Shown here: piece by piece, positions 33,955 to 43,191 of the stretch
Position numbering within the stretch: position 1 is the stretch's first letter
Layout: every line of letters begins with the position of its first letter
NCBI RefSeq assembly: GCF_028561275.1
Contig: NZ_JAQQTF010000019.1
Coordinates: forward strand, 1-64,000
Length of the DNA stretch: 64,000 nt
Direction of reading: 5' to 3'
DNA from: Aureisphaera galaxeae
Lineage (GTDB): Bacteria; Bacteroidota; Bacteroidia; Flavobacteriales; Flavobacteriaceae
Program-made: the position numbers and the translations under genes
The notes under the pieces: model-generated
Told to the model about the DNA's origin: nothing
Databases searched by the model: none
Seen by the model: only the letters and a program-made list of their open reading frames with translations

Positions 33955-34027
33955 GGGTGTAGTGTTTGTAAGTTACGTTAAGGCATAGGGAAAGGTTTGT
34001 CAATTCCCATTCGCCAATCCGATAAAG

Positions 34028-34813
34028 TTACAAACTTTTCGTGCGACCACCATCAACCGGAAGGTTAATTCCGTTCACGTAGCCAGCAGCAGGGCTTGCC
34101 AAGAAGGCAACGGCATTTGCTACCTCTTCAGGTTGCGCAAATCGACGGGCGGGCACCAGTTTTTTCATAAATGCGATGGCTTCGTCTTCTGTTTTGTTCA
34201 TTTTACGCGCAGCATTTGACACAATATCAGTGAGACGGTCGGTAGCCGTAAATCCTGGAAGAACATTGTTCACGGTAATACCCTTGGGGCCCAATTCTAC
34301 GGATAGCGTTTTGCTCCAATTGGCCACTGCACCTCGAATGGTATTGCTTACCCCTAATCCTTCAATGGGTTGTTTTACAGAAGTCGATATAATATTAATG
34401 ATCCTACCATAGCCTTCCAGTTCCATTCCGGGAACCACACTTTGTACCAAAATCTGGTTACATACCAAGTGCATTTTAAAAGCATTTTCGAACTCCGCAA
34501 CTTCGGCTGCGTAAGCAGCACCTCCTTTAGGGCCGCCGGTGTTATTAATGAGGATATGATAGTTTTTCTGAAGGGTAACATTGAGTAGTTTCTCCTTTAA
34601 GGCCGCAGGTTGGGTAAAGTCGGCCACCATATAATCGTGTTCCTGTCCATGCCCAGTAGGAAGTTCGGATAAGACAGCTTTCAATTTTTCTTCATTTCGA
34701 GCCACCAAAGTAATTGTGGCACCCATACCAGCCAATTCTAGGGCAGAAGCCTTACCGATTCCGGCACTACTTCCGCAGACAATAGCATTTTTATTTGAAA
34801 GATCAAGATTCAT
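34028..34813 (-). CDS. Atypical SDR family protein in the kynurenine operon
   Basis: A 261-residue short-chain dehydrogenase/reductase with a clear dinucleotide-binding motif (VCGSSAGIGKASALEL) and NNTGGPKGG. The catalytic YxxxK is not intact: after the conserved Ser in INIISTS, the segment aligning with Y-x-x-x-K reads SNTIRG (Tyr to Ser, Lys to Arg). C-terminal VNGINLPVDGG is typical. Such variants could act by a different acid/base or bind rather than reduce. Lies 11 bases after the dehydrogenase gene in the operon, where in related clusters an SDR or reductase of unknown step is found. Confidence 0.8.
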   Translation of the reverse strand: MNLDLSNKNAIVCGSSAGIGKASALELAGMGATITLVARNEEKLKAVLSELPTGHGQEHDYMVADFTQPAALKEKLLNVTLQKNYHILINNTGGPKGGAAYAAEVAEFENAFKMHLVCNQILVQSVVPGMELEGYGRIINIISTSVKQPIEGLGVSNTIRGAVANWSKTLSVELGPKGITVNNVLPGFTATDRLTDIVSNAARKMNKTEDEAIAFMKKLVPARRFAQPEEVANAVAFLASPAAGYVNGINLPVDGGRTKSL

Positions 34814-34824
34814 CGAAATTGGGA

Positions 34825-36276
34825 TTAAGATTCATTGTAGGTTATACAAACATTTTTGGGTTCTGTAAAGAATCGAAGAGCTTCGAAACCACCTTCTCGT
34901 CCTACGCCACTTGCTTTTACACCGCCAAACGGTGTTCTCAAGTCACGATTTAACCAGGAGTTTACCCAGACAATACCGGCTTCCAGTTTTTTGGAAACCC
35001 GCATGGTCCGATCCAAGTCCGAACTCCACAAGGTGGCAGACAGACCGTATTTTACGTCATTGGCCATTGCAATTGCCTCTTCTTCGTTAGAGAAAGTAAC
35101 AATGGTTACCACTGGGCCAAACACTTCTTCTTTTTGTATGGTGCAATCATTGGAATCTACCTCGATCACCGTGGGTTCCACATAATAGCCTTCTTCCAAA
35201 CCAGGAACGGTTACTTGATTGCCTCCATACAACACATTTCCTCCTTCTTCTTGGGCAATATCGATATAAGACAATACCTTTTCCATGTGTGGTTTGGAAA
35301 CCAAGGCTCCCAAATTAGTGTCGCTATCCATAGGATTGCCCACCTTTAATTGAGAAACTTTGGCTACAAAGTCTTTTTTGAATTGATCTGCAATGGATTC
35401 CTCCACATAAATTCTACTCCCACAAAGGCATATTTGCCCCTGATTGGCAAAAGAGGAACGAACCGTTACGGCCAACATTTTGTCATAATTGCAATCTGCG
35501 AAGATGAGATTGGGATTCTTTCCACCCAATTCCAAAGATAACTTCTTGAACATAGGAGCAGCAGTTCTGGCCAAATGCTCTCCGGTTTTGGTGCCCCCAG
35601 TAAAGGAAATGGCTTTTATTCCGGGATGTTCTACGATGGCCTGTCCGGCACTCGGCCCGGTTCCATGGACAATATTCAGAACTCCTTTGGGAAGCCCTGC
35701 TTTGGTGAGAATTTCTCCCAAAAGATAAGCTGTCATAGGAGTTACTTCACTGGGTTTTGCCACGACACAGTTTCCTGCTGCAATAGCTGGAGCTACTTTC
35801 CAAGTGAATAAGTACAATGGTAAATTCCATGGAGAAATACACCCAACCACCCCGATAGGTTGGCGGAGTGTAAAATTCATGGTGCTGCGTCCTACACTTT
35901 CGTGGGCTTCACTGGCAAATTGGGTAATTGCGTTCCCGAAAAAACGGAAGTTGGCGCTTGCCCTTGGAATATCGACTGCGGTGGCCAAAGAAAGCGGTTT
36001 TCCGTTGTCTTTGGATTCGGCCGCAGCCAAGGTATCTAAATCGGCCTCTATGAGGTCGGCGATATTCAATAGAATCCTACTACGCTCTTCAATGGGTGTT
36101 TGTGACCAAGCCGGGAATGCCGCTTTAGCAGCTTCGTAGGCCGCTTGTACATCTTGGGGAGTGCTTTCTGCAATTTGGGAATACACTTCACCGATACTTG
36201 GATCGTAGTTGTCTAACCAAGCGTTAGTTTCAGGATTGCAATAGGTGCCGTTAATATAGTTTTGAATCTTTGTCAC
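34825..36276 (-). CDS. nbaE: 2-aminomuconic 6-semialdehyde dehydrogenase
   Basis: A 483-residue NAD-dependent aldehyde dehydrogenase that oxidises 2-aminomuconate semialdehyde to 2-aminomuconate. Motifs visible: GCISPWNLPLYLFTWK, the NAD-binding FTGGTKTGEHL (near residue 225), the general base LELGGKNPNLIF (Glu), and the catalytic Cys in NQGQICLCGSRIYV (near residue 283). EEVFGPVVTIVTF and the terminal PFGGVKASGVGREGG are typical. The specific name depends on the operon; the family also includes betaine and hydroxymuconate semialdehyde dehydrogenases. Confidence 0.82.
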   Translation of the reverse strand: MTKIQNYINGTYCNPETNAWLDNYDPSIGEVYSQIAESTPQDVQAAYEAAKAAFPAWSQTPIEERSRILLNIADLIEADLDTLAAAESKDNGKPLSLATAVDIPRASANFRFFGNAITQFASEAHESVGRSTMNFTLRQPIGVVGCISPWNLPLYLFTWKVAPAIAAGNCVVAKPSEVTPMTAYLLGEILTKAGLPKGVLNIVHGTGPSAGQAIVEHPGIKAISFTGGTKTGEHLARTAAPMFKKLSLELGGKNPNLIFADCNYDKMLAVTVRSSFANQGQICLCGSRIYVEESIADQFKKDFVAKVSQLKVGNPMDSDTNLGALVSKPHMEKVLSYIDIAQEEGGNVLYGGNQVTVPGLEEGYYVEPTVIEVDSNDCTIQKEEVFGPVVTIVTFSNEEEAIAMANDVKYGLSATLWSSDLDRTMRVSKKLEAGIVWVNSWLNRDLRTPFGGVKASGVGREGGFEALRFFTEPKNVCITYNES

Positions 36277-36283
36277 ATCACAT

Positions 36284-36706
36284 TTATTTAGGCTTATAAG
36301 CCATGGCCTTTATTTCCACAACCAAATGCGGGTGCGGTAATTGGTGCACCGCTACTGTGGTTCGTGCTGGTCCCGTCTCTTTGTTAAAAAACTCTGCGTA
36401 GACCTCATTATAGCCCGCAAAATCGTTCATATTTACCAAGAAACTGGTTACGTCTACCACGTCTTCCATAGTAGCCCCTTCGGTTGCCAAGTAATCCTTT
36501 ATATTTTCCAGAACAGCTCGGGTTTGCTCACGGATATCCAAGCGCATGGATCCCATTTCATCTACCCGGTGTACGCCGGCAAAAGTATTGTCCGGCCGTC
36601 GGGAACTGGTGCCACTTATAAAAATAAAGTCGCCCACACGTTTTACATGGGGATATGCTCCCCTTGGGGTGGCCTTGCCTTCTACTAGTCTGCTTTTATT
36701 GCTCAT
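36284..36706 (-). CDS. nbaF: RidA family protein, probable 2-aminomuconate deaminase
   Basis: A 140-residue YjgF/YER057c/UK114 protein. Core: [44 protein letters not shown] and the late [25 protein letters not shown] with the substrate-binding Arg. The longer N-terminus ([19 protein letters not shown]) fits the muconate-deaminase branch rather than simple RidA. Located 2-8 bases from its operon neighbours KMO and dehydrogenase. It would turn 2-aminomuconate into 4-oxalocrotonate and ammonia. Confidence 0.8.
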   Translation of the reverse strand: MSNKSRLVEGKATPRGAYPHVKRVGDFIFISGTSSRRPDNTFAGVHRVDEMGSMRLDIREQTRAVLENIKDYLATEGATMEDVVDVTSFLVNMNDFAGYNEVYAEFFNKETGPARTTVAVHQLPHPHLVVEIKAMAYKPK

Positions 36707-36708
36707 TG

Positions 36709-38109
36709 TTACGATAGGTTATGTGCTACTTCGTCGTCATGAAGTATGTGTTGGGTCTCTTTTTTTACCAATTCTAGTTTTTCCCGTAAAGAAAGATCGT
36801 CGGGTAATTTGCCATCATTCAGAAGATTCAGGATCGCTTTGTCCTGCGCTCTTCCTTGCGTCATAGCTTCGTGATAGGTGATGTCTTCGTTAAAGGTCAC
36901 CAAGGAATATTTACTATAATAGTCGTTAGGGAATTCATTTTCGAAGGCTACTTCCAATTTTCGCTTTTCCTGAAATAGAGGGCTTGCCGTATGTTCTTTC
37001 ATCTCGTGGAAATTATCCACCGCCAAATCGGCAATAGCATCAGTGTCTTTTTTGCGGGCCTTTTCGTAGGCTTTAAAAGTGGCATGCCAATCGCCTTCAT
37101 GTTGCTCCAATACTTCATCGAAGACTACCACATCTTCGAAAGAGGCATTCATTCCTTGTCCATAAAAGGGAACAATCGCATGAGCGGCATCCCCAAGAAG
37201 CAATGTCTTACCATAACTATTCCATGGGGAACATTTTATGGTACCCAATGGACCTGTGGGGTTGTCGAAAAACTCCTCCACCAAGTTGGGCATTAACGCC
37301 ACAGCATCGGGATATTCTTTGTTGAAATATTCCGTCACCTTTTCTGGAGTGGTAAGATTATCGAACCCATAGTCACTGTCTTCATATGGAAGGAATAGCG
37401 TTACCGTAAAGCTTCCGTCGAGATTAGGTAGGGCGATGAGCATATCTTCACCTCTTGGCCAGATATGAAGGGCATTTTTATACGTACGATAGCCTCCTTC
37501 TTCGGCAGCCGGAATGGTAATTTCTTTATATCCGTGGGTGAGCCAGTCTTGCGAAAAACTGAAAAGGAATTTACGATGATCGAACATACTTTTTCGCACT
37601 GCCGAACCCGCACCATCGGTACCCAAAATGATATCGCCAGAATAGGTGAGTTCTTCCATGGTTTCATAATCATAGAAGGTAGCTTCGGCGTTTTCCAAAT
37701 CTACATTCAGGCATCCTTTGTTGAAGGCAAGGCTTACATTCGGCATTTTTTCGGCCTCATCCAAAAGCAACATATTCAACCCGGGACGGGAAATGGAATT
37801 GATGTATTCGTCCTCCCGACCACTATATTTGCTTAGAAAGGTATTTCCTTCTTTGTCGTGAATCATCCGCCCGTTCATAGGGATGCACAATTCCTTGGCT
37901 TTATCTTCCACACCTGCCAAACGAAGGCCTTTCAATCCGCGATCGCTTAAGGCAAGGTTAATGGAACGTCCGGCATCCTGTTCAGTTTTTCGAAGATCCG
38001 GTCTTTTTTCAACCAATTGCACCTTATAACCACGTTGCGCCATGCGCAATGCCAATAGACTACCGCAAAGTCCGGCACCTATAATGAGTATGTTTCCTTT
38101 TTCTTTCAA
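36709..38109 (-). CDS. kmo: Kynurenine 3-monooxygenase
   Basis: A 466-residue FAD-dependent hydroxylase converting L-kynurenine to 3-hydroxykynurenine with NADPH and O2. Visible are the FAD-binding [19 protein letters not shown] (about 9-27), the [12 protein letters not shown] motif (about 48-59), [15 protein letters not shown] (about 161-175, the DG motif) and [19 protein letters not shown] (about 307-325, GD motif). C-terminal helices likely anchor or shield the flavin. Separated from kynureninase by a 90-bp gap carrying an inverted repeat. Confidence 0.95.
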   Translation of the reverse strand: MKEKGNILIIGAGLCGSLLALRMAQRGYKVQLVEKRPDLRKTEQDAGRSINLALSDRGLKGLRLAGVEDKAKELCIPMNGRMIHDKEGNTFLSKYSGREDEYINSISRPGLNMLLLDEAEKMPNVSLAFNKGCLNVDLENAEATFYDYETMEELTYSGDIILGTDGAGSAVRKSMFDHRKFLFSFSQDWLTHGYKEITIPAAEEGGYRTYKNALHIWPRGEDMLIALPNLDGSFTVTLFLPYEDSDYGFDNLTTPEKVTEYFNKEYPDAVALMPNLVEEFFDNPTGPLGTIKCSPWNSYGKTLLLGDAAHAIVPFYGQGMNASFEDVVVFDEVLEQHEGDWHATFKAYEKARKKDTDAIADLAVDNFHEMKEHTASPLFQEKRKLEVAFENEFPNDYYSKYSLVTFNEDITYHEAMTQGRAQDKAILNLLNDGKLPDDLSLREKLELVKKETQHILHDDEVAHNLS

Positions 38110-38120
38110 ACTTTCTGTCA

Positions 38121-38190
38121 GGTCGAGCGCAGTCGAGACCTATTTTTATCTGTCATTATATTCACATACCCCTCGACTGCGCTCGGGGGG
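38121..38190. repeat. Inverted-repeat element between kynU and kmo
   Basis: GGTCGAGCGCAGTCGAG (38121-38137) and CTCGACTGCGCTCG (38172-38185) are near-perfect inverted arms around an AT-rich centre. The order GGTCGAGC, GTCGAGACCT, CCTCGA, GCGCTCG is shared with 9007-9090. It lies inside the operon and could form a processing or attenuating stem between kynU and kmo. Confidence 0.6.
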
Positions 38191-38199
38191 ACATGGTTA

Positions 38200-39498
38200 T
38201 TAATTCAATATACTTTTCAATCGTTGTACAAATTCGTAAACGTCTTCGAAGCTATTATAGAGTGGAGTAGGGGCCACACGTATCACATCCGGTTCCCTCC
38301 AGTCACTTATAACGCCCGCTTCGGTTAATTGCGTATGCAAACGCTTATCGGCACTTTTCACCTGAATGCTCAATTGGCACCCGCGTTCCTTAGGCTCTCT
38401 TGGAGTAATGATGTAAATACGGGGATCGTTCAATTCGTCTACTAAAAATTCCAAGTAGCCGGTTAGCTTCACCGACTTCTCCCGTAGATTTTGAAAACCT
38501 GCCTCCATAAACACATCCAAACTCGCTCTAATGGCAGCCATACTTAGGATGGGAGGGTTGCTCAACTGCCAACCTTCGGCTCCCGGCAACGGATCGAAAT
38601 CGTGCCGCATGTTGAATCGGGTTTGTTTATTATGTCCCCACCAACCCACAAATCGTTTCAATTCGGGATTTTGTGCATGCCGTTCATGAACAAACAGCCC
38701 TCCTAAACTTCCTGGGCCACTATTTAGGTATTTATAGCTACACCAAACGGCAAAGTCGGCACCGGTTTCATGTAGATCGGGTGCAATATTACCGGCCCCA
38801 TGTGCCAAGTCGAAACCAACCATGCATCCATGGCTATGTCCGAGTTCGGTTATTTTTTTCAAGGGAAAGTGTTGTCCGCTGTAATAATTGGTACTACCAA
38901 TCATTAACAATGCGATTTCGTCTCCTTCGGTCTCCATGATGGCTTCCAAGTCCTCATATCGGCACAATTCCTCACCTTCACGGGGTTTCCATAAAATCAG
39001 TCCATCTTTCGGATCGAAACCATGAAAGCGTAATTGGCTTTCCACGGCATATTTATCACTGGGAAAGGCATCGCTTTCCACTACGATTTTGTATTTCGTT
39101 TTTGTTGGCTGATAGAAGGAAACCATCAATAAATGCAAGTTGGTGGTCAAGGTATTCATAACAACCACCTCACTGGGTTTGGCTCCCACGAGACTTGCCA
39201 TGCTTTCCGTAAGGAATTCATGGTAAGGAAGCCACGGATGGGTAGCGTCTGTATGGCCTTCTACTCCAAAGGCTGCCCAGTCCTTTAGTTCCTGTTCAAT
39301 ATAGGATTGGGTGCGCTTAGGCTGCAATCCCAAGGAATTTCCACATAGGTAGATAAGCGGGTTTCCATCTTTATCCTTGGGAAATAGGAATTCATTCCGA
39401 AAGGAGGCCAAAGGATCATTTGCGTCGCAAGCTTTGGCGAATTCACGATTGTTTTGGTAGGTCAAAATGCTGTTTTTTGTAGTTACGTTGTCTTGCAT
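38200..39498 (-). CDS. kynU: Kynureninase
   Basis: A 432-residue PLP fold-type I hydrolase that cleaves kynurenine or 3-hydroxykynurenine to anthranilate/3-hydroxyanthranilate and alanine. Visible: MNTLTTNLHLLMVSFYQPT, LIGSTNYYSGQHFPL, VGFDLAHGAGN (Asp), and the PLP-lysine loop AVWCSYKYLNSGPGSLGGLF (Lys near residue 254). FVGWWGHNK is conserved. Length fits. Downstream of the lipoprotein gene at 39501 by two bases; upstream of kmo. Start at ATG 39498. Confidence 0.96.
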   Translation of the reverse strand: MQDNVTTKNSILTYQNNREFAKACDANDPLASFRNEFLFPKDKDGNPLIYLCGNSLGLQPKRTQSYIEQELKDWAAFGVEGHTDATHPWLPYHEFLTESMASLVGAKPSEVVVMNTLTTNLHLLMVSFYQPTKTKYKIVVESDAFPSDKYAVESQLRFHGFDPKDGLILWKPREGEELCRYEDLEAIMETEGDEIALLMIGSTNYYSGQHFPLKKITELGHSHGCMVGFDLAHGAGNIAPDLHETGADFAVWCSYKYLNSGPGSLGGLFVHERHAQNPELKRFVGWWGHNKQTRFNMRHDFDPLPGAEGWQLSNPPILSMAAIRASLDVFMEAGFQNLREKSVKLTGYLEFLVDELNDPRIYIITPREPKERGCQLSIQVKSADKRLHTQLTEAGVISDWREPDVIRVAPTPLYNSFEDVYEFVQRLKSILN

Positions 39499-39500
39499 TT

Positions 39501-40205
39501 TTATTTTACGACAATGTTGGTAAAGTGTAATTTGAAACTCCCTGTACTGTCGCGGTGGGTTTTTGCGATTTTAATTCCGTTATAATCTTCATAGTCTTCA
39601 AAAGTATTGATCATGGATGGGGCTTCTTGGTTTCCTTCGCGGAACACCCATTCCTTGATCATGAAATCCTTTCCGTAGTATAAATCATAAGCATCACCGG
39701 GAGTATAACCGCCATCGGCTCCATAGGTAATGGTAAGCATGGAAAGCGTGTCTTTGGAAATCGGTGCGATTTGATTTTCTTTTTCTGAAAAAGTAGTCCC
39801 TTCATCCCAAACTAATTGGAAAGGGGTTAATAACCAGTATCGGTCGTTGATAAATGCCTGATCGGCATTGGTTTGCAAAGAATCCAACTCGGTTCCTCTT
39901 TCGAAAGCGATGGTATCCTTACTATTCATATAAATAACCTTCTTTGTTTTGGGATACCAAGTAAAGGAACGTTCGAAATGTCTTTCCCCGCGATCTACAT
40001 TGAAAGTAAAGGAAATTTCGTTCACGTCTTTCCATTTTTCAAAACCACTTTTGTAAGCGATCGTTTCGGCTGTGGAAAGCTTTGTTTCTGTTTTTTCAGT
40101 AGTTGTTTCTTCGCTGGTGGTTTGTTGTTCCCCATCGGTTTTTGAGGTGTCTTTACAGGCGTAAAAGACAGCACATAATGCGATGATCCAAAGGTATTTG
40201 TTCAT
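39501..40205 (-). CDS. Lipoprotein of unknown function, first gene of the kynurenine operon
   Basis: The ATG at 40205 starts a lipoprotein signal (MNKYLWIIALCAVFYACKD, Cys 17); the longer frame to 40340 runs across the divergent promoter region. After a Thr/Glu/Ser linker the 234-residue protein is beta-rich, with FTFNVDRGERHFERSFTWYP and YDLYYGKDFMIKEWVFREGNQ, resembling DUF6503-type or outer-membrane LolA/LptE-like sheets. Two bases precede kynU, which is strong evidence for co-transcription, but a role in tryptophan catabolism is only positional. Confidence 0.7.
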   Translation of the reverse strand: MNKYLWIIALCAVFYACKDTSKTDGEQQTTSEETTTEKTETKLSTAETIAYKSGFEKWKDVNEISFTFNVDRGERHFERSFTWYPKTKKVIYMNSKDTIAFERGTELDSLQTNADQAFINDRYWLLTPFQLVWDEGTTFSEKENQIAPISKDTLSMLTITYGADGGYTPGDAYDLYYGKDFMIKEWVFREGNQEAPSMINTFEDYEDYNGIKIAKTHRDSTGSFKLHFTNIVVK

Positions 40206-40281
40206 GGTATTGGTGTTTTCCGTAAAAGTACGCAAAGTATTCGTTTTGCATTTTCTATTTTTAGCGAAAATTTTAACTGTC

Positions 40282-41082
40282 ATGGACTTGCAGAAAGCCT
40301 TCGAGATAAATAAAGAAACATGGAACCAAAAAGTGGCCATTCATGCCGCGAGCGATTTTTATGCTTTGGAAGATTTCAAAAAGGGGAAAACTTCTTTGAA
40401 TTCTTACGAATTGAAGGCCTTGGGCGATGTTTCTGGCAAAAGTCTATTGCATTTGCAGTGTCATTTTGGGCAGGATACGCTCAGTTGGAGTAGGATGGGG
40501 GCTAAGTGTACAGGTGTGGATATATCTGATGAGGCCGTGAAATTGGCGCGTACGTTGAATGATGAACTCGGATTGAATGCTGAGTTTGTGTGCTGTAATG
40601 TATTGGATACGTCCCAACATGTGTCAGAACAATTCGATATCGTGTTCACCAGTTATGGAACCATAGGATGGTTACCCGATCTGAAATCTTGGGCTCGAAT
40701 GATTTCCGAGCGACTGAAGCCGGGAGGTGTTTTTTATATAGTGGAATTCCATCCCATTGCTTGGATGTTCGATTATACGGTGTCTCCACCGGAAATGAAG
40801 TATGGATATCATCAAAAAGAAGCCATTTACGAAGAATACGAAGGTACTTATGCCGAGGATGGTGATGCCAAAATGATTAGTAAGGAATACGGGTGGAACC
40901 ATTCCCTAAGTGAAGTATTAAGTGTCCTTATAGAAGCTGGGCTTACCATTAAAACCGTAAACGAAATGGATGCTTCACCCTATAATGTTTTTCCCGATTT
41001 GGTGAAGAACGAAACCGGGTATTATGAATTGAAGGATAAATTGTATCCTTTGCTTTTTGAGGTGAAGGCCAAAAAACACTGA
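40282..41082 (+). CDS. Class I SAM-dependent methyltransferase
   Basis: A 266-residue methyltransferase; the ATG at 40282 is chosen over an upstream in-frame start within the divergent promoter. Visible: LLHLQCHFGQDTLSWSRMG (atypical SAM loop, H-L-Q-C-H-F-G), CTGVDISDEAVKLARTL, and FDIVFTSYGTIGWLPDL. C-terminal domain has WNHSLSEVLSVLIEAGLTI. This is the usual bacterial type with HLQCHFG, of unknown substrate. Divergent from the kynurenine operon lipoprotein. Confidence 0.9.
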   Translation: MDLQKAFEINKETWNQKVAIHAASDFYALEDFKKGKTSLNSYELKALGDVSGKSLLHLQCHFGQDTLSWSRMGAKCTGVDISDEAVKLARTLNDELGLNAEFVCCNVLDTSQHVSEQFDIVFTSYGTIGWLPDLKSWARMISERLKPGGVFYIVEFHPIAWMFDYTVSPPEMKYGYHQKEAIYEEYEGTYAEDGDAKMISKEYGWNHSLSEVLSVLIEAGLTIKTVNEMDASPYNVFPDLVKNETGYYELKDKLYPLLFEVKAKKH

Positions 41083-41083
41083 T

Positions 41084-41746
41084 CTAATCGAATATGGGCA
41101 AGGTCCGGATAATGAGGAGTACAGGAAAAACGATCACACTAATAATGAATATGTTTTGCCCGTGCTTTCTGTCCTTGGCGGCATAAGAATATACCTTTTC
41201 GCCATTGGGGAGGGTCTTTTTCGATTTCCAAAGGAGATAGCCAATGATCAGGCCTAAAAATCCACCTAACAAAGCGAAGAAGTAGCCTGCATAAATCCAA
41301 GCAGTCTGACCACCTTCAGGTTTTGCCAAGTCTTCCAATCGTTGTCTTTTTAGAGAATTCAATAGTTCATCATCCACTTGCTTGCCTCTTTTTTTGAGAA
41401 TTTGCTGGGAGAGAACATAGTCGAATTCATTCCATTCGTCGGGCTTCAATAGAATATCGTAGAGTTCATCATCTTCGAAAGAAAACAAATAATAATCCGG
41501 AGCTACATTGTCTATAGCAGATTCCGCTTCCTTTTTCAGGATTTCCTCCGCTTTTTTGAAATCTTCCTTGGGAATTCGTACTTCAATATTGTACTGTAGT
41601 GTGCTTCCTCCAAAATTAGAATCTACGGGAGCCGAATTATCCCCGATTTCGGTTTCGATGTTATGTTCGTTTAGGAGTATGGCAAGTTCCGCGGCCAGCT
41701 CTTTATTATCGAAGGTTTTGAAAATGCTGAATTCTTTTGGATTCAA
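41084..41746 (-). CDS. DUF2007 domain protein with a C-terminal membrane anchor
   Basis: A 220-residue protein. Residues about 5-72 form the DUF2007 fold (putative signal transducing, ferredoxin-like; ELAAELAILLNEHNIETEIG, YNIEVRIPKEDFKKAEEIL). A charged linker leads to two hydrophobic segments near 147-170 and 193-216, so the N-terminal domain is held at the membrane. Function unknown. Follows the LRR lipoprotein gene by 17 bases. Confidence 0.8.
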   Translation of the reverse strand: MNPKEFSIFKTFDNKELAAELAILLNEHNIETEIGDNSAPVDSNFGGSTLQYNIEVRIPKEDFKKAEEILKKEAESAIDNVAPDYYLFSFEDDELYDILLKPDEWNEFDYVLSQQILKKRGKQVDDELLNSLKRQRLEDLAKPEGGQTAWIYAGYFFALLGGFLGLIIGYLLWKSKKTLPNGEKVYSYAAKDRKHGQNIFIISVIVFPVLLIIRTLPIFD

Positions 41747-41763
41747 GAGTATGGTATTTTTAG

Positions 41764-43131
41764 TTAGAGACTGCAGTCTGTATTCGATCTCATTTGTGCT
41801 TGTGTGGGGTTGTAACCATTAGTCCCTACTTCGTACACAACGAAGTTTACATTGTTGGCTAAATCTCTAAAACCGCAGTAATTTGTTAGGTTAGAGTTTC
41901 TTTTAATTTTTAATCTAAACCCTTCTGGTTTAGCAGATATGAGCTGTGTTCCATCTAAACTCGTGAGATTGTCGCAATCATATATTTGGATATAACTGGT
42001 CTGTTCAAGGTTTTCCAAACCTGTAAGATCAGTAATAGGGAGTTCGTCAATATATAAGGCCCCAAAAGGACCATCTTGTAAGACGGATCCAACTGCTTGT
42101 AAATTATTAAGACCATTTAAATGAGATACATTTGGTAATTCTCTTAATATTAAACGGTTGCTTAAATTGGTGGTTCCTTGTATTCCATCCAAACTTTGTA
42201 AACCCGGTAAGAACTCTAGCCAAAGATCTTCTTTTATGGAAACGTTCGCCAAAGCAGAAAGACTTATTTTGTTTACGCGTTCTCTTATCCATAACAAGTC
42301 TATTTCTTCTAAACTTTGAAAATCTTCAAAGTCGTTGATATTAGGCGTGCCTTCCGATATTATTAAATTATTGATTTTGCTTACATTTTGGAAAACGGAG
42401 AGGTCAGATACTAGACAATTCCTTATGGTAAGATTTCCATTTTCTGCAATATTAAGCCCGGTCAAGTTCATCAGACTTGGTAAATCTTTCAAGATTAAAG
42501 TACCTATGTAGGATGATATATTGGATAAAGAGTTTACATTGTTTAGGTTCTGGTTTTCCTCAAGATGGATTCTCCCTGTTCCGTTAGAAAAACGATCTAG
42601 ATTTTCAAGCCCTTTTAGGGTATTTAGCTCAGTAAACTGAATGGTTAGGTGACCTACTTCCTTGAGGGAAGCCAGTCCCGAAAGACTGTTGATTTCATTT
42701 CCCCAAAGAATAAGTTCCCCCGAAACACTGGTATATATAAAGTTATCTATCTCATTTTGAGTTGTAAGAGATAGGTCACCTTCAAAAGTTGTATCCAACA
42801 AGGTGGTGAAATTGAATTCTTGGAACGCCTGTTCTGCACCTTGTTCAAAAGCAAAAACAGAACCTGAAAAGCTCGTAGTTTCATCCAATCCAGTAAGTGT
42901 ATACGAGGTATCGTTATACCCATCCACAATAGTTTGGTTGTCGAGCACCACCCTATAAGTTACGGCATTCGTGTTCCCAGAAACCGTCCAAGTTAATGTA
43001 GCTTCATGATCGGTAACATTACTTACGGTGACGGTTAGGGAAAGGGGTGCGTTATCCTCAACATTATTGCCATCATCACTGGAGCAGGATACAAGAAGTA
43101 GTAGCGCAAATAGGTTGATTAGTCTTTTCAT
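41764..43131 (-). CDS. Leucine-rich-repeat-like lipoprotein with an N-terminal Fn3 domain
   Basis: A 455-residue lipoprotein (start ATG 43131; lipobox LLLVSCSSDDG). Residues about 30-115 form a fibronectin type III-like domain (TVTVSNVTDHEATLTWTVSG, YTLTGLDETTSFSGSV). From about 140 there is a receptor-L/LRR-like array with units such as SLSGLASLKEVGHLTI, TLKGLENLDRF, VNSLSNISSYIGTLIL, DLTGLENLEQTSYIQI. The C-terminus NYCGFRDLANN... ends CSL. A surface binding protein is likely; no partner is indicated. The region upstream holds a terminator 9 bases away and a 13-base element shared with 31963-31975. Confidence 0.8.
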   Translation of the reverse strand: MKRLINLFALLLLVSCSSDDGNNVEDNAPLSLTVTVSNVTDHEATLTWTVSGNTNAVTYRVVLDNQTIVDGYNDTSYTLTGLDETTSFSGSVFAFEQGAEQAFQEFNFTTLLDTTFEGDLSLTTQNEIDNFIYTSVSGELILWGNEINSLSGLASLKEVGHLTIQFTELNTLKGLENLDRFSNGTGRIHLEENQNLNNVNSLSNISSYIGTLILKDLPSLMNLTGLNIAENGNLTIRNCLVSDLSVFQNVSKINNLIISEGTPNINDFEDFQSLEEIDLLWIRERVNKISLSALANVSIKEDLWLEFLPGLQSLDGIQGTTNLSNRLILRELPNVSHLNGLNNLQAVGSVLQDGPFGALYIDELPITDLTGLENLEQTSYIQIYDCDNLTSLDGTQLISAKPEGFRLKIKRNSNLTNYCGFRDLANNVNFVVYEVGTNGYNPTQAQMRSNTDCSL

Positions 43132-43133
43132 AG

Positions 43134-43162
43134 CAAAAAATAAACGAGCCCGTTGGGACTCG
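43134..43162 (-). terminator. Terminator after msrA, immediately before the LRR lipoprotein start
   Basis: On the minus strand CGAGTCC CAAC GGGCTCG forms a stem with one mismatch, followed by TTTATTTTTT and then GCT and ATG at 43131. It terminates msrA and at the same time forms the leader of the downstream gene. Confidence 0.6.
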
Positions 43163-43191
43163 CTCAAGTTACTAAAAAATGTGAAGCGTGT

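Noticed and set aside
40183-40281. Upstream in-frame extension of the methyltransferase
   Set aside because: It would overlap the divergent lipoprotein signal region and adds no conserved residues; ATG 40282 is preferred.
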